Positions 1 to 10,824 of a stretch of 64,000 nucleotides of DNA are shown here, one piece after another. The position numbers were made by a program, and so were the translations under genes. The stretch lies in contig JACONQ010000010.1 of assembly GCA_014281115.1 (NCBI GenBank), positions 2,666,001 to 2,730,000 on the forward strand, given 5' to 3'. How positions within the stretch are numbered: the stretch's first letter is position 1; each line of letters opens with the position of its first letter. The stretch is from Laburnicola sp. R22_1. Its lineage: Eukaryota > Ascomycota > Dothideomycetes > Pleosporales > Didymosphaeriaceae. Under the pieces are notes generated by a model. That model had not been told where the DNA came from, made no database searches, and saw nothing but the letters and a program-made list of their open reading frames with translations.

Positions 1-1973
1 TTCTAGCCTTTCTAACACTAAAATAACCTAAACTTTTAAGATTCTTAGCGTAGCTACAAGTTGCATATATATAGTTAGCTTATAGTTAACTTAGTTTTGC
101 CTACTATAATAAGTAATTAGCGGGCAAATTATCTTACTATAAGTAATTTGTTTAGTTTCTTTTAATATTACTTTAGTATATTCTAATTAAGGCTTATATA
201 GTCCTCTATAGGTAAGCAAATACTATAACTAGTGCGTAAAAGTCTAAGTATAATTAGTCTTTAAATTTCCAATTCTGGCAAAATATATAGTACTTATAAT
301 TTTATCTATTTACTATAAGAAGTTAGTACACTTTAAATTTAGGGTATTTTTATTCTATAAAATAAAAATGCTATATTTTATGTGGCAATAATAATAAAAG
401 CTAATAATCTTAAGATATAAGTTCTAGTATTTCTATACTATAGTTAGGAATGCTTCTATATAGGCTATTATAGTGAATAGATATTATAGTTAGTAGAAAT
501 GTATTTTAAGTTATATAAGCTATATTTTATGTGGCAATATATAGGCCTTTAACACTATTTACTATTTTGTATAGGCAACTAAATATTAGTTAAATTATAA
601 TATTACCTATCTATGTAGAGATCTATGTTCTAGAGCAAAATTATTGTTTGGGCAAAATATAAATAAAAATAAACAAAACTAAAGTTAAACATATCTCTAC
701 TTCTATTTTCATAATACCCTAGTAAATTATTAGTAGAGGTTATTACCTTATACTAAACAAGTATACACATTAAACACTAAATTATTAACTACAATAATTC
801 TTTTAATTATATATTAATAGATCGCGTTTAGTGCTCCATTTGTAAATAATAATAGTTATGTTAACCCTCTAGATTAATTTATTCATTTATAAGAGATTAC
901 GGTCAACCCAAGTTATTAGATTTCATAATATAGAATTGTGTTTAACAGCCAAAGTAAGTAGAAAGGCGGCGTAAGAACCTTATGTATTCTACTAAGAAAA
1001 GGTAAATAATTCGGCCTGAGATTAATACAATTTTCAAGAGCTCGGCTTCAGTAATTACTATTGATTTTCCTGGCTATGTATCCTTTCTTAGTATCTAGTA
1101 TAATTAGTGAGAAGAATGAGCCGGTGACGGCGTATACTCTATGCTCTGTGATCGAAGTCTGTTATACGCACCATATGCAGGCCTCCATAAAAGTACAATG
1201 TCGTTACGATTTCACTTTTGCACGCTATATTCATCACTGTGGCAGGAGCCAAACGCATCTACCATTGCATGAATGAGTTTCAACCTTTTCATTTGCTGTA
1301 CGTGGGCACGCATATCGATTAGTTAATATTGCACTCGCCCTAGTACCAGAAAGTATCGTCACTCAGTACACTAGGTTTCCTGCAGGCCAAGCTACCGAGA
1401 GTGTGATTTCAACTGTTTCTCCTTGTCCAAGTTGCCAATACTGCGTTGAATCTATAATAACCTCATGTGCTCTACAAGGAATCACGGGCGCCTCTGAAAG
1501 CAACTGCCCATTCCAAACTGCCATTCCTGCTGTATCTTACAGCTAGCAGACAAACGTCTGAGTACAAGTAGACTCCATGCTATTTATTCTGGGGTAATAC
1601 ATAGTACTGAAGCCGTTATTCAAGTACTGTATGTAATATTTGTCCCCAGGGACACTTACAAGATATGCGGCGACCTGGGTCTGGTGACTTTCTTTCCGTT
1701 CTACGCCTTGTGCTGTAATAGAAACGCTTGCTGGACATGTAACTGTGTTAGTACTGGTTGAAACTCATGTACTGACTTGAAGCCTTACTCTCTTAGGCTT
1801 TCTCCTTCTTCAACCTCCCGTAAATCCACATGACCACCATGCTTGTAGCTGACCCTCATTTGTAGTTACCTGCTTGGGGAACTTTTACCATTTAGCTCTC
1901 TTATTGTTATCATTGCGTGTGCCGAACATAGACGGAGGTAGGACCCAGAAATGAAATTGTGCGCAACGATGTA
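1..1973. other. AT-rich tract without genes, grading into mixed sequence
   Basis: The first ~950 bases are very AT-rich, dense in TpA, and have stop codons in every frame, as in RIP-mutated fungal repeats. From about 960 the composition becomes mixed. No open frame there is long enough or conserved-looking enough to support a gene. No tRNA, terminal repeat or intact transposon end was found. Confidence 0.7.
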
Positions 1974-3254
1974 CTATAAACTGACGCTTCTACTCCTCCA
2001 TTCCTCTAACATATCCCCGTTGTACGTCATGTCCATTATAGCCGTGCCGAACTCGTCAATGTCCGCGGGTTGAAGGTCGTTAAAGAGCCCCACCCACTCA
2101 AAGCGATGCAAGAACGCCACATCCTTTTCCGAGCACTGTTTCTCCCACTCGCCAGCGCTCGCTGCGTCCCAGAGCCCGCTTCGGTTCGTGTACATGATGC
2201 CGCCAGGGCATCTTGCCGAACGCTGCTGCAGCGCAGAGAAGATGGGAGAGAAGCTAACGGCGATAAACCATGTGCGACGGATGGTCTCTGACAGAAGCCA
2301 CAGATACCACTGTTGCTGCGAGTAGGTGGACGGCGTAGGAAGACAGTCGACAAGATGTGTAACAGCGGCGTGGGTGTTTGACAATGCGTTCGCGGCTGAG
2401 CGCAACAGCTTGCCTGCCCAGCTGTCCTGGACGGCCATACGACCTTCGGCGACGTGGCGAGCGCGTATGTCACCGTCGAATAGGCCGATGATCTGGTAGA
2501 CTATGAGCGCGTGAAGCCTTGCTATCTGCGCCAAGAGGCTAACGTCTTGCTCCCCTCCGTCTGCCCACTCCTTCGCGCCAATCCAGTCCAGTACAGCCCC
2601 ATTCTCCCGGAGTAACTTGGTGGATCTATCTTCTACAATTTGCAGAATAGTGTCCGTGTTCAAGGGTGTCCGATGGATATAACTAGCCAATGTGGTATAG
2701 GCGACCTGCACGCAGGCTGGGAAGTTCGCACTGTACAGACGGGAGTGGATAAAAGGATTACTGTTGGTGTCTACCCAGCGTTCGAACCAAGATTGCACCA
2801 CCGCCACGTACTTCTTCATTGTCGCTTTGCCAGCTGGCGCAGCGACGGAGCTGTCCCATGTATGGGATATTCTCCATGTCTCAGGCTTAAGGAACCAGTC
2901 TGCCCTGGTAGCGAGCTCAGTGGGCGCTTGAATGAGGGATGAAGGGGTAGTAATGCCATTGTCCATGAGTGGGAATGCTGTATCCCACATAAATTCGTCT
3001 CCCAGGATCAGGTTTGCAGTGCGGGGGGACGGGTCTCCCGCAACCTCTGCGAATACTTCCTCCTCCACTCTCGGCACCGATTCTCTCAATGCATTCGGAA
3101 GCAACTGCCGAGACGAGGAAGTTGCTCTGCTTCTGATGCGCGAATAGACGCAGGAGGCGCCCCTTTCCACGCATCGTGCGCATGACGGCATCTGCCGACC
3201 GCACTTCCGCTTTGACCTTGCGCAGGCGCGACAGGCATTGGATCCCGAATCCAT
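1974..3254 (-). CDS. Zn(II)2Cys6 fungal transcription factor
   Basis: Single-exon frame of 426 residues. The N-terminus has a complete binuclear zinc cluster at residues 8-36, C-X2-C-X6-C-X6-C-X2-C-X6-C, starting CRACARSKRKC, with the basic residues expected for DNA contact. The rest resembles the weakly conserved middle region of fungal zinc-cluster regulators (conserved LW and RRTWF-like patches) but gives no pathway. The ATG at 3254 is chosen because it lies directly before the zinc cluster. It is short for this class (often 500-800 aa), so a truncated or divergent regulatory C-terminus is possible. It is transcribed divergently from the short-chain dehydrogenase at 3915. The two could be co-regulated, but that is inference from position only. 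Confidence 0.85.
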   Translation of the reverse strand: MDSGSNACRACARSKRKCGRQMPSCARCVERGASCVYSRIRSRATSSSRQLLPNALRESVPRVEEEVFAEVAGDPSPRTANLILGDEFMWDTAFPLMDNGITTPSSLIQAPTELATRADWFLKPETWRISHTWDSSVAAPAGKATMKKYVAVVQSWFERWVDTNSNPFIHSRLYSANFPACVQVAYTTLASYIHRTPLNTDTILQIVEDRSTKLLRENGAVLDWIGAKEWADGGEQDVSLLAQIARLHALIVYQIIGLFDGDIRARHVAEGRMAVQDSWAGKLLRSAANALSNTHAAVTHLVDCLPTPSTYSQQQWYLWLLSETIRRTWFIAVSFSPIFSALQQRSARCPGGIMYTNRSGLWDAASAGEWEKQCSEKDVAFLHRFEWVGLFNDLQPADIDEFGTAIMDMTYNGDMLEEWRSRSVSL

Positions 3255-3914
3255 CGTTATGGTTGGAGAACTGGTCGTTTTCGAGCCTTGGGTGTAGAAT
3301 TAGGTCGGCCGTGTATGCGGCGGAAGTCGACATCTGATCGGGAGTTCTGTAAGCGTGCATTTGTCATCAGCTGCATCGCTCCTATTGGCCAATCGCCCGC
3401 ACGCTAACCCGACGTGCGGAAGCCTAGCCCGCAATGCGAAAAACAACACTGCACGAAACTTTCATTTCGAGGGATTTGATATCAAGAAATAAGGACTGCT
3501 TGCTGGAGAAGCAGTAGGCTCTATGATATAGAGGCATCCGCGTTGGCAGTATGGGGTTCATAAGTATGTAATTGGCAGGCATTTCTGCAACTCCACAAGT
3601 TACCTAAGGTACTTCGTAAATACTATTAACTGAAACGGCCATATTGAACCACAGAAACGAAAATATACTCCAAGTTACATCATACATGCATTTCCGATAG
3701 GAGACCTCTGTGGACCTGAACCCACCCGGACCTGAACTTGTGCGCGGACTAGCTCCCGCAATCCCGCACACGCCCACGCATAGCGAGAGGTAGCTCAAAG
3801 TACCAGAGGTAATATATAAAACATCGGCGCAGACTTACAATCCATATAAGAGCCTGCTTCTCTACTTCTCTGTTCCTCCACTGTGTATTTATCGCCGAGT
3901 CAAACCCACTCAAC
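3255..3914. promoter_or_regulatory. Divergent intergenic region with TATA box for the dehydrogenase
   Basis: This 660-bp gap separates the zinc-cluster regulator (minus) from the dehydrogenase (plus). A TATA-like ATATATAA lies at 3812-3819, about 100 bp upstream of the plus-strand ATG, a usual spacing for a fungal promoter. Both promoters must lie here. No operator motif was recognised. Confidence 0.5.
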
Positions 3915-4890
3915 ATGTCGGTTTACGTTATCACTGGCGTGTCGAAAGGAATCGGGGTGAGTCCTCTGCACGCCACCACACACGTTACTTTGTTTTGACA
4001 GATGCTAGTTCGAGTTCGTCAAGCAGATCTCAGAGGACCCGAAGAACCTAGTCGTTGGTCTGGTCCGCGACAACGTTGCGACAGAGAAGAAGGTGGCCGC
4101 ACAATTGGGCGACCGTTCCAACATCCACATTCTCCATGGAGACCTCACCAACTACGCCACCCTGAAGCAAGCCGCTGCCGACACTGCCAAGATTGTGGGC
4201 GACCGTGGCGTCGACTACCTGATAGCCAACGCAGCGTTCCTGTCCTTTTTCGACGCCTTTGACCCTGTTGGCGCATTGTAAGTTTAATTCCTTTGATTAA
4301 CTGATCGGCTTGCATGGCTAACTGTGTTCAAAAGGGGCGACAAAGTTGAAGAACTGGAGGAAGTGGCATCGAAGCTGAACCGGACCAATGTCGTTGGGAA
4401 CATCCACCTCTTCCACCTCTTTGTTCCTCTCATCCTAAAGGGCAAGGTGAAGAAGGTCATCACCATTTCCAGCGGTCACGGCGACCTCGACTTCATCAAC
4501 GAACTCGAGGTTGAGACCAACGCTCTGTACGCTGCCTCCAAGGCAGCCATGAATGTTATTGTGGGCAAGTTCAGTGCGCAGTACAAGAAAGACGGTGTGC
4601 TCTTCATGAGTCTCAGTCCGGGAGTGGTAGAGGTGGGCCACTTCGATGATAGTATGTTGTCCCCTTGGAACGTGGATACTGGCTAACGCAGACCCATAGT
4701 CACCCCGAAGCAGATGGAAACCATGAAGACATTCATGGGCAAGATGGCTTCTTATGCCCCTAATTTCAAGGGCCCAGTTCCTGTAGAGGAAGCCATTCCG
4801 GTAATTAGGTCGACCTGGGAAAAGGCAAGCATTGAGACTGGATATGGTGGTGCATTTGTTTCGCATTTTGGAAATAAACAGTGGGTGTAA
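3915..4890 (+). CDS. Short-chain dehydrogenase/reductase (SDR), classical type
   Basis: Four exons: 3915-3956, 4009-4277, 4335-4651, 4700-4890. They join in frame to 819 nt (272 aa), each intron with a GT start and AG end. The N-terminus has the NADP(H) Rossmann motif TGVSKGIG at residues 7-14. Further on are an NAAF version of the NNAG motif, the serine of VITISSGHGD and the active-site YAASK (YxxxK). Together these make a cytosolic NAD(P)-dependent oxidoreductase very likely. The substrate cannot be told. Similar fungal proteins act in secondary metabolism or detoxification. It lies divergent to a Zn2Cys6 regulator, a common arrangement for a locally controlled enzyme. The start sits ~100 bp after a TATA box in an AACATG context. 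Confidence 0.9.
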
Positions 4891-5323
4891 ATCTAAAGTC
4901 CTAATCCATGAGATAGGATGCGTGTTTGGCTTATCCAGCGCATAATAGAAGCCTTTTATGGAAGAAGAGCTGCTGTGCTGCGGACAGGCAATTTTGACAA
5001 ACAAGTGTTGGGGTCCCCTGCGCGCGTAACCGGCGCTGCCAATGCCAATGCTAATGCCAAACTAACTAGCCCCGTGTATTCGCATAATACCCCCTTTACC
5101 AGTAGTCCTGACAGCCTGAGTAATGTTTTCCTGTATCTCACTAGAGTATGCCACTCTTTTGCTCACGCAAAGCGCGCATATGATGATAGTAGTGGAATAG
5201 CAAACAACGGCCGCCCGGACCGAACTGTTAGGCAGGAGCGCTCACTCCGACCTCGCCTCCTCTTTGCAACTTCAAAGCCTTTCATGCCGTTAAGTTCCAT
5301 TATAGGCACGGCGTTGTAAAATC
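4891..5323. other. Intergenic, no supported gene
   Basis: A plus-strand open stretch at 4918-5319 has low-complexity (AN)n coding, no recognisable domain and no promoter. The region is best read as the shared 3' flank of the dehydrogenase and the convergent gene at 5324. Confidence 0.5.
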
Positions 5324-6097
5324 TCAAGTCTGAAACCATTCAACCTCGCTCAGATCTACCACTTCCGGCTTCTTAACTTCCCAGTCCGGGACTGGAAGAT
5401 CCAGCCCCTCCAGCGGGCTCACTTCCGGGCCGGACTCCTCAGGCCTCCAGCACCGCCCCATTGCATGCTCATGGAACCGACACCGATCCTTCAGCATAAA
5501 CTCATCCCAGATATCGTAGTATCGCACTCCCTGTGGGAACTCCTTCACCTGTTGATGCACGCGGTATCGAAAGTGCTTATCCTCTGGCAGATGGGCGTTG
5601 AAGTATGCTACTTCCGTAGTAAGCGCAGTGTAAAATACAACCAAGCGCTCCAAGCTCGAGTTGGGGACGTTTGCTATCGCCTTGAAAAACGCGGTTAATG
5701 AAAAAAGGGAGCCATAATAGCTCCCATCATCCAGCATCTCGGCAAAGGCGTCCACTACTGCGTCGCGGAAATCAGCACCTTCGGTCTGGCTGATCATCTT
5801 TAGACCGAACCGATAGGCTGCTAGCAGGGTCTCGCTGTCTTGTCCTTCTGTGAGCCTGGAATATTCGTTGAGTTGCAGTGTCGCTATCTTTCCGGTTTCG
5901 CGCCAGTTCTCGTACACGGCCCCAACGCTGAGTGGCAGTGATAGTTGGTTGGCGAGAACTCGGATAAGGGGAGAATACTTTCCCGGGGTGCGGCGTCGAT
6001 CGGAACATCTTGCCTTCGGGGACTGCTCGACGAACTCGTCGTCTTCCTCAGCGGTGCAGGTATCCCAGTAGGAGTGGTTAGGATAATGTGGCGCCAT
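5324..6097 (-). CDS. Hypothetical protein, possibly the C-terminal part of a fungal BTB-type protein
   Basis: Single exon, 257 aa. A TATA-like TATAAAAA on the minus strand at 6187-6194, about 90 bp upstream, supports the ATG at 6097. The N-terminal 40 residues are acidic and arginine-rich and likely disordered. Residues ~45-190 are predicted helical (RVLANQLSLP; LLAAYRFGLKMI; FRDAVVDAFAEML). That rhythm, and a CRFHEH patch near residue 215, recall the region after the BTB/POZ fold in many fungal BTB proteins, but the BTB core is absent. The family match is weak and no function is assigned. Codon use is that of an ordinary, non-RIP gene. It is convergent with the dehydrogenase. Confidence 0.65.
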   Translation of the reverse strand: MAPHYPNHSYWDTCTAEEDDEFVEQSPKARCSDRRRTPGKYSPLIRVLANQLSLPLSVGAVYENWRETGKIATLQLNEYSRLTEGQDSETLLAAYRFGLKMISQTEGADFRDAVVDAFAEMLDDGSYYGSLFSLTAFFKAIANVPNSSLERLVVFYTALTTEVAYFNAHLPEDKHFRYRVHQQVKEFPQGVRYYDIWDEFMLKDRCRFHEHAMGRCWRPEESGPEVSPLEGLDLPVPDWEVKKPEVVDLSEVEWFQT

Positions 6098-6547
6098 AAC
6101 AGTCTGTAGAGGACGAAGAGACGTATTTTGAGCCGAGGTAATTTTTTGGTGAGGTCGATGCAGTGTGAGAACAAAAATTCTGGGAGTTTTTATAGCGGGT
6201 CGTTATACTGCTCCGGGCTGGGGTTGAGCTAGTCAGCTTTTGGCGCATTCATGTTCCGAGGCTCGGGTCCTCAATTGACATCAAGAATTCCATTAATCAA
6301 ACGCGGGACCTTGGTAGCCCCGCCACCCTAACCACAGTTGTCAAACATTTGCGACTGTAGTACTGGTACGCTAACATTTGCCTGCTAAATGTACTGCCGC
6401 GTGACAGAAGTTAAACTACATTTGGTCTCAGTATTCCTCATCCTAAGGTAACACATGGGACTAAAACTTTCATGGTCATCGTTAATGGAGACTGGTGGGT
6501 CGTGCTCTTTTCGTATGAGCTCTCCGGGGAGTTGGGTATCGTCAGGG
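6098..6547. other. Promoter flank and left edge of the hAT-type element
   Basis: Contains the TATA box (6187-6194) of the gene at 5324-6097 and then mixed sequence. It ends with the 8-bp target-site copy CGTCAGGG at 6540-6547, immediately before the terminal inverted repeat of the element starting at 6548. No gene seen. Confidence 0.6.
6540..6547. repeat. Left 8-bp target-site duplication of the hAT-type element
   Basis: CGTCAGGG, identical to 10455-10462 on the other side of the element. The match is exact although the element itself is strongly mutated. Confidence 0.75.
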
Positions 6548-8172
6548 CAGCGTTTCCAGCGTAGCGTAGTACGGCGTACAATTACAGCCCATAGGGCTTA
6601 TATAGGCTGTACGTACTAAGCTCCGCCCTAGGCTATAGCATAGCGTACTATAGTATAGTTTGTATATGTTTTATACTATAGTATAGCTGTATAATAAGAT
6701 TTTTTTTAGCGATTTTAATATAGGATTTAGGTGTTTTAAAGTTGCAATTTTAGTGTTTTAAAGGGCTATTTTAGGCTATTTTTATACCTTTTTTAGTGTA
6801 GTACGCGCTTAGATTATAAGAATATTTAATAGGTATTTATTATTACAAATTTTATAGTGCTTCTTTATACTCCGAGTCCTTTTATGATAACCTATTAACT
6901 TTTACCTATAATATGCGACGTAATATATAGTCCTAGGCCTTGCAACTTAAATTATCTTATATTAGGAAAGTTTTTCTGCTTAACTATGCGAATTATGCGC
7001 AGACGTGCGTAGACTTGCGCATTTATACGCATTTTTGTATAAGTAATTTACTAGTATAAAAATACTTAGAGATATATAGATATGCGTAGACTTACGCAGA
7101 TATATATAAATAGTCTAAATAAGTAATTTTTTAAAGCTTTATAACTTTTTTACTAGTAAAGCTATAGTTTTAATTTTTTAATAAATTTATAGAGAAAATA
7201 GTAGTCTTTAATTATTTAATTTAAAGATACTATTTTTATTACATAATTAGTTAGTAATTAATAAAAACTCTTTATTTTACTAGTTATTATTAAAGATCTT
7301 CGTCGTGTTAAGATTCTAACTAAGGTTAAATTCGCACTATATATAGAGAGGAGTAAAATAAAAGGCACTAAAACCTAGCACCTAGTATATAGTAGTAGTA
7401 ATAAAATATGTACAAAATAATAATAATTTTATTATTAATATTTTGTATAGCGGCATTATTAATAGCAGTTAATAGATAGTCTACTATCTAGCATAACTAA
7501 GTTATATGTTATCTCTTAACATTATTACGAAAAATATTATTAAAGAAATTATCAATTACGTAACACGGTGGTCGGTTAAACAGCCGGTTCGGGATCACGT
7601 GACATTACGGATTAACCCTGTGGGAGAGTTACTAGTTATTATATATATTACGTAATATTATTATATAAAAATATAGTACTAATAAATTATTATATAATTT
7701 TTTAAAAAAGTTATAATAATAATAAAGTAGTTAAAAAGTTATTAAAGTTTAAACTTTTTAAAATAGTGTTCTTTACTAAGCCACTAATTTTTGTCTAATC
7801 TAATTCTTTTAAATAATTATAAAAATATATTTTTCTATTTTTAAATCTATAAAATCTAGAATTTAGAGTTAGGTAGTAGTTCCATATAACACGCTAGTAA
7901 TTAATACTATTATATTAACTAGTAATTACTACCTAGTAAAAGACTTTAACTTTATACTTTAAAAAAATTCTAATTTTGTTAAAGCGTACTAAGCAGCTTA
8001 CTAAGTAGATTATAAAGCTTTTTTTTTAAATTTTAACTAAATAAAAAGCTTTATTAGCTAATTAATTAATTTTATAAGTAGTATAGGTACCTAAGGTATT
8101 CTAGCTGCCCTAGCTACCCTAGGTGCACTAGTAGTATAGGTGCGCATTTTTACACAACCTTACATATATATA

Positions 8173-10042
8173 ACGTACTTTGCACTCGAGTCGGACACTC
8201 CATCGAGTCGGACACTTTGCCAAGACCCCACCAAGTTCTGTACTATTCACGATAGTATAGAGTCAACATGAACTATTTTTAATAGTCTAAATAGGTTAAA
8301 CTATTCAGAATCTACTTCTATAAGCTGTCTACAGGTTTTTTTATTGTGCCCAGGCTTGCTGCAGCGTCCACAGCGCCATTGAGCGGATTCGCCTCTATTA
8401 GTGCGCACCCTCTTCTTTGCCTTCTTGCCATCACTACGCACCCCAAAGTCCTTTAGAGTAGCCAGTCGCTGGCCCTCTTTAACTGTAAGGACTCCTTCTT
8501 GCTGCAATCGCTTTCTTTTATATAATTTACGTCGTGTGGCGGCCTCATTAGCAGCTTGAAGTTCGGCGTTGCGTTTGGTTATTAATACCAAAGAATGCCC
8601 TATTATCTCAGCGCCTTTAACGAGCTTTTCCATCGCCTTAACCATATAAGTTGGGGAACTATCCACATGCCTTTGAATCCTCTGCTTAACTAGCGTCGAT
8701 TGCGACCTAAGTTCTGTACTATTTCGCGGAGTTTGCGACTCCTATGTACTATCGCGAATAGTACAAAGTGGAGGCGTACGCAGGCGGACGTCAAGCTGCG
8801 ATATCACAGCTTCTAGGTCGTGGGGCACTAGGCCAGCACCTCGAAAGCCTTCTTTGATATTACTTTTAGTAAATGAAGCCTTGAAAGCAGCAATAAAGTA
8901 AGGCAGGAACTCGATTTTAGTGATGTGCGTGATGTGGTTGCGTATCAAATCCTCAGCTTGGCGCCTATATGCCTTTTTAAAGGCGCGAAACAGCCCACAT
9001 TAAGTGGCTGCAAGAGGTGCGACGAATGCGAGGGCATACAGAGAGTAACAATATTGCTCTTCTTATAATACTGTTCGAATTCGAACGAGTTGTAACTCTT
9101 ATAGCTGTTAAGAATAAGCAAATATGTTATGCTAACAACACACCTCTTTGTATACTTATTAAAGTGCTTTAGCCACTGTAGACTAAGCTTATTTGTTGTC
9201 TAGCCGTTCTTAGAGACTGCAATAACCTAATTATAAGGTAGATCCTTCTCCTTATACTAGGCGGAGAGGTGGTGCTTGCCCCCGAAGATAATAAAGGGTG
9301 GGATCCACCACCCCGTCGCATTAATGCCTTGGATAACTGTTGTCCACTCCCTATTGCCCTGCTGCACCTGCTTTGGCTGTCCTTAACGCTTAGAGCCTGT
9401 GACTACTGCTCTAGTCAATATCATGCCTATTATTAAGCCTGCTTTATTAAAATTGTAGGTGTCCTTGTCTAGGATACTATATTTGGCCTTTATGTTCTCT
9501 ACAAGCCAGAACCAGTCTTGTATCACCTTAGGATCCTTCTAGAGAGCTCTCTTGTAGTCGTACTTTTAATTGAACTTAACTTTAAGCTCTGGCTGGCGCT
9601 TAACAAAGTCATAAGGCCACCTCTGGCCAACTAGCTTATAGTGGCGTGCAGCTAGTAAAGAATCAGCCATATCTTTTATAGCATCGAGCTGAGGCGGAAA
9701 TCCTCGCGCGTCTAGGTCGAGTATATGCTCCACAATCGCCTGCTCCTCTCTTATAGTAAGTCTTATTTTGTTAGGTGCGCAGTCGCGTCTAAACGTCTTT
9801 CTAGCGCGTTGGTCGCTAAGTGTACTTTAAGAGACGTTGTAGATAGCTGCAGCGCGTTGCTAAGAGAGTGTCGCGTCTTGTTTAATAGCCTAGATCGCAA
9901 GCTGTATACACGCTTCTTTTAACGCTGGTAGTTTATTGTGTGGTTAAGGCATCGCGTTATACTATTGCTGATAGTACGTTTTGGTGGGGTCTTGGCAAAG
10001 TGTCCGACTCGATGGAGTGTCCGACTCGAGTGCAAAGTACGT
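8173..10042 (-). mobile_element. Fot1/pogo-like Tc1-mariner superfamily transposon, copy 1 (1870 bp)
   Basis: The two ends are perfect inverted repeats over about 62 bp, starting ACGTACTTTGCACTCGAG, and are flanked by TA at 8171-8172 and 10043-10044, the target preference of this superfamily. Each inverted repeat contains two copies of a CGAGTCGGACACT box, a likely transposase-binding repeat. The body encodes, on the minus strand, the remains of a pogo-type transposase. The identical ends suggest fairly recent insertion. The interior has many nonsense codons, so the copy is dead. It sits inside the older hAT-type element. Confidence 0.92.
8301..9955 (-). pseudogene. Pogo/Fot1-type transposase remnant with zinc-knuckle C-terminus
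   Basis: Read from high to low coordinates. A psq-type helix-turn-helix (fragments around ALKEACIQLAI and RAAAIYNV) and a CENP-B-like DNA-binding segment lie at ~9950-9600. A DDE catalytic region follows at ~9250-8950, and an intact C-terminal piece at 8301-8666 ends in a CCHC zinc knuckle (CGRCSKPGHNKKTC). Open frame also survives at 8742-8948, with the typical GFRGAGLVPHD motif. Between these are in-frame stops, mostly TAG/TAA where CAG/CAA would be expected. The LILDGH-type motif of the catalytic core reads LILNSY near 9089-9118. It cannot make an active transposase. Confidence 0.88.
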
Positions 10043-10454
10043 TATACTAAGAAAAAAGTAGTATTACTAGTGTGCTCTAAGTGTATTTAGTGCGTAGGTG
10101 TGCGTAGGCGTGCTTAGAGCTGCTTAGGTACCTTAGGTGCTTATGCTTACTTAAAACTTTTCCTAATATAGAGTACTTTTAAGGACTATTAAAAGTAACC
10201 TTATAAGTCTTATAAAGGTAATCTCTAAAAGAGAAGTCTTATTAATAACCTTAATACTAAAAAACAATTACAAATCACCTAATTAGGAAATCCTATCCTC
10301 TACACCTTATAGGGGAATTTTATAGACTATACTATAGTTATAAACTATATTTTAATATCTCTAGGGGCTACTATACGTACTAGGCTCTTATATAGGCTGT
10401 AGCGTAGAGCAATAGGGGTCTACCATACTGTACTACGCTACGTTGGAAACGCTG

Positions 10455-10462
10455 CGTCAGGG
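10455..10462. repeat. Right 8-bp target-site duplication of the hAT-type element
   Basis: CGTCAGGG directly after the right terminal inverted repeat, matching 6540-6547. Confidence 0.75.
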
Positions 10463-10548
10463 GCAAAATTTCGCTGCGCGTTTTGATGGTCGTGAATCTT
10501 CCATCTTATATGGGGAATTTCCTCCCCAGCGCCCCCACGTAGCCGTAG

Positions 10549-10824
10549 CTAGGACTTTTTGGTTGGTGATGGCGAATTGGCGCTTGGGCTATGACTCGCC
10601 CTCCGTTTACGCGCATCACTAGGTTCTAGGTCTATCGACTCAGGCGAGATATATGCCTTCGCTGGATCGTACGGTCTCGGGCCTTCGTTGTTGGAGTCTT
10701 CATCCTCCAACAATGCATCGATGTAGGCAATCTGCCGTCTAATCGCATTTCGCTGCGCTTCGTCGAGTTCTGGGAGATCGATCAAGGTGCGAAGAAGATC
10801 CGACGACGGCTGTTGACAAGACAT
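10549..10824 (-). CDS. Small hypothetical protein
   Basis: A 91-aa open frame beginning at an ATG at 10824. The first ~45 residues form one or two acidic amphipathic helices (LPELDEAQRNAIRRQIAYID). The rest is hydrophilic and serine/proline-rich and ends in TKKS. There are no cysteines, signal peptide or recognisable domain. It lies less than 100 bp outside the hAT-type element, so it may be a truncated gene end. Composition is ordinary, not RIP-like. The call rests only on open length, start codon and amino-acid make-up. Confidence 0.35.
   Translation of the reverse strand: MSCQQPSSDLLRTLIDLPELDEAQRNAIRRQIAYIDALLEDEDSNNEGPRPYDPAKAYISPESIDLEPSDARKRRASHSPSANSPSPTKKS

Larger units (their letters stand above)
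6548..10454. mobile_element. hAT-type DNA transposon remnant (8-bp target duplication), host of a nested Fot1/pogo element
   Basis: Both ends carry an inverted repeat beginning CAGCGTTTCCA, continuing with CGTAGCGTAGTAC. They are flanked by identical octamers CGTCAGGG at 6540-6547 and 10455-10462. An 8-bp duplication with CAG-type ends is the signature of hAT elements. After removing the insertion at 8173-10042, about 2.0 kb of element remains. It is AT-rich, stop-filled and has no recognisable hAT transposase, so it is either a RIP-destroyed or a non-autonomous copy. Second-order similarity beyond the first ~28 bp is imperfect (TATATAGGCTGT near both ends). Class assignment rests on ends and duplication, not on protein. 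Confidence 0.75.
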
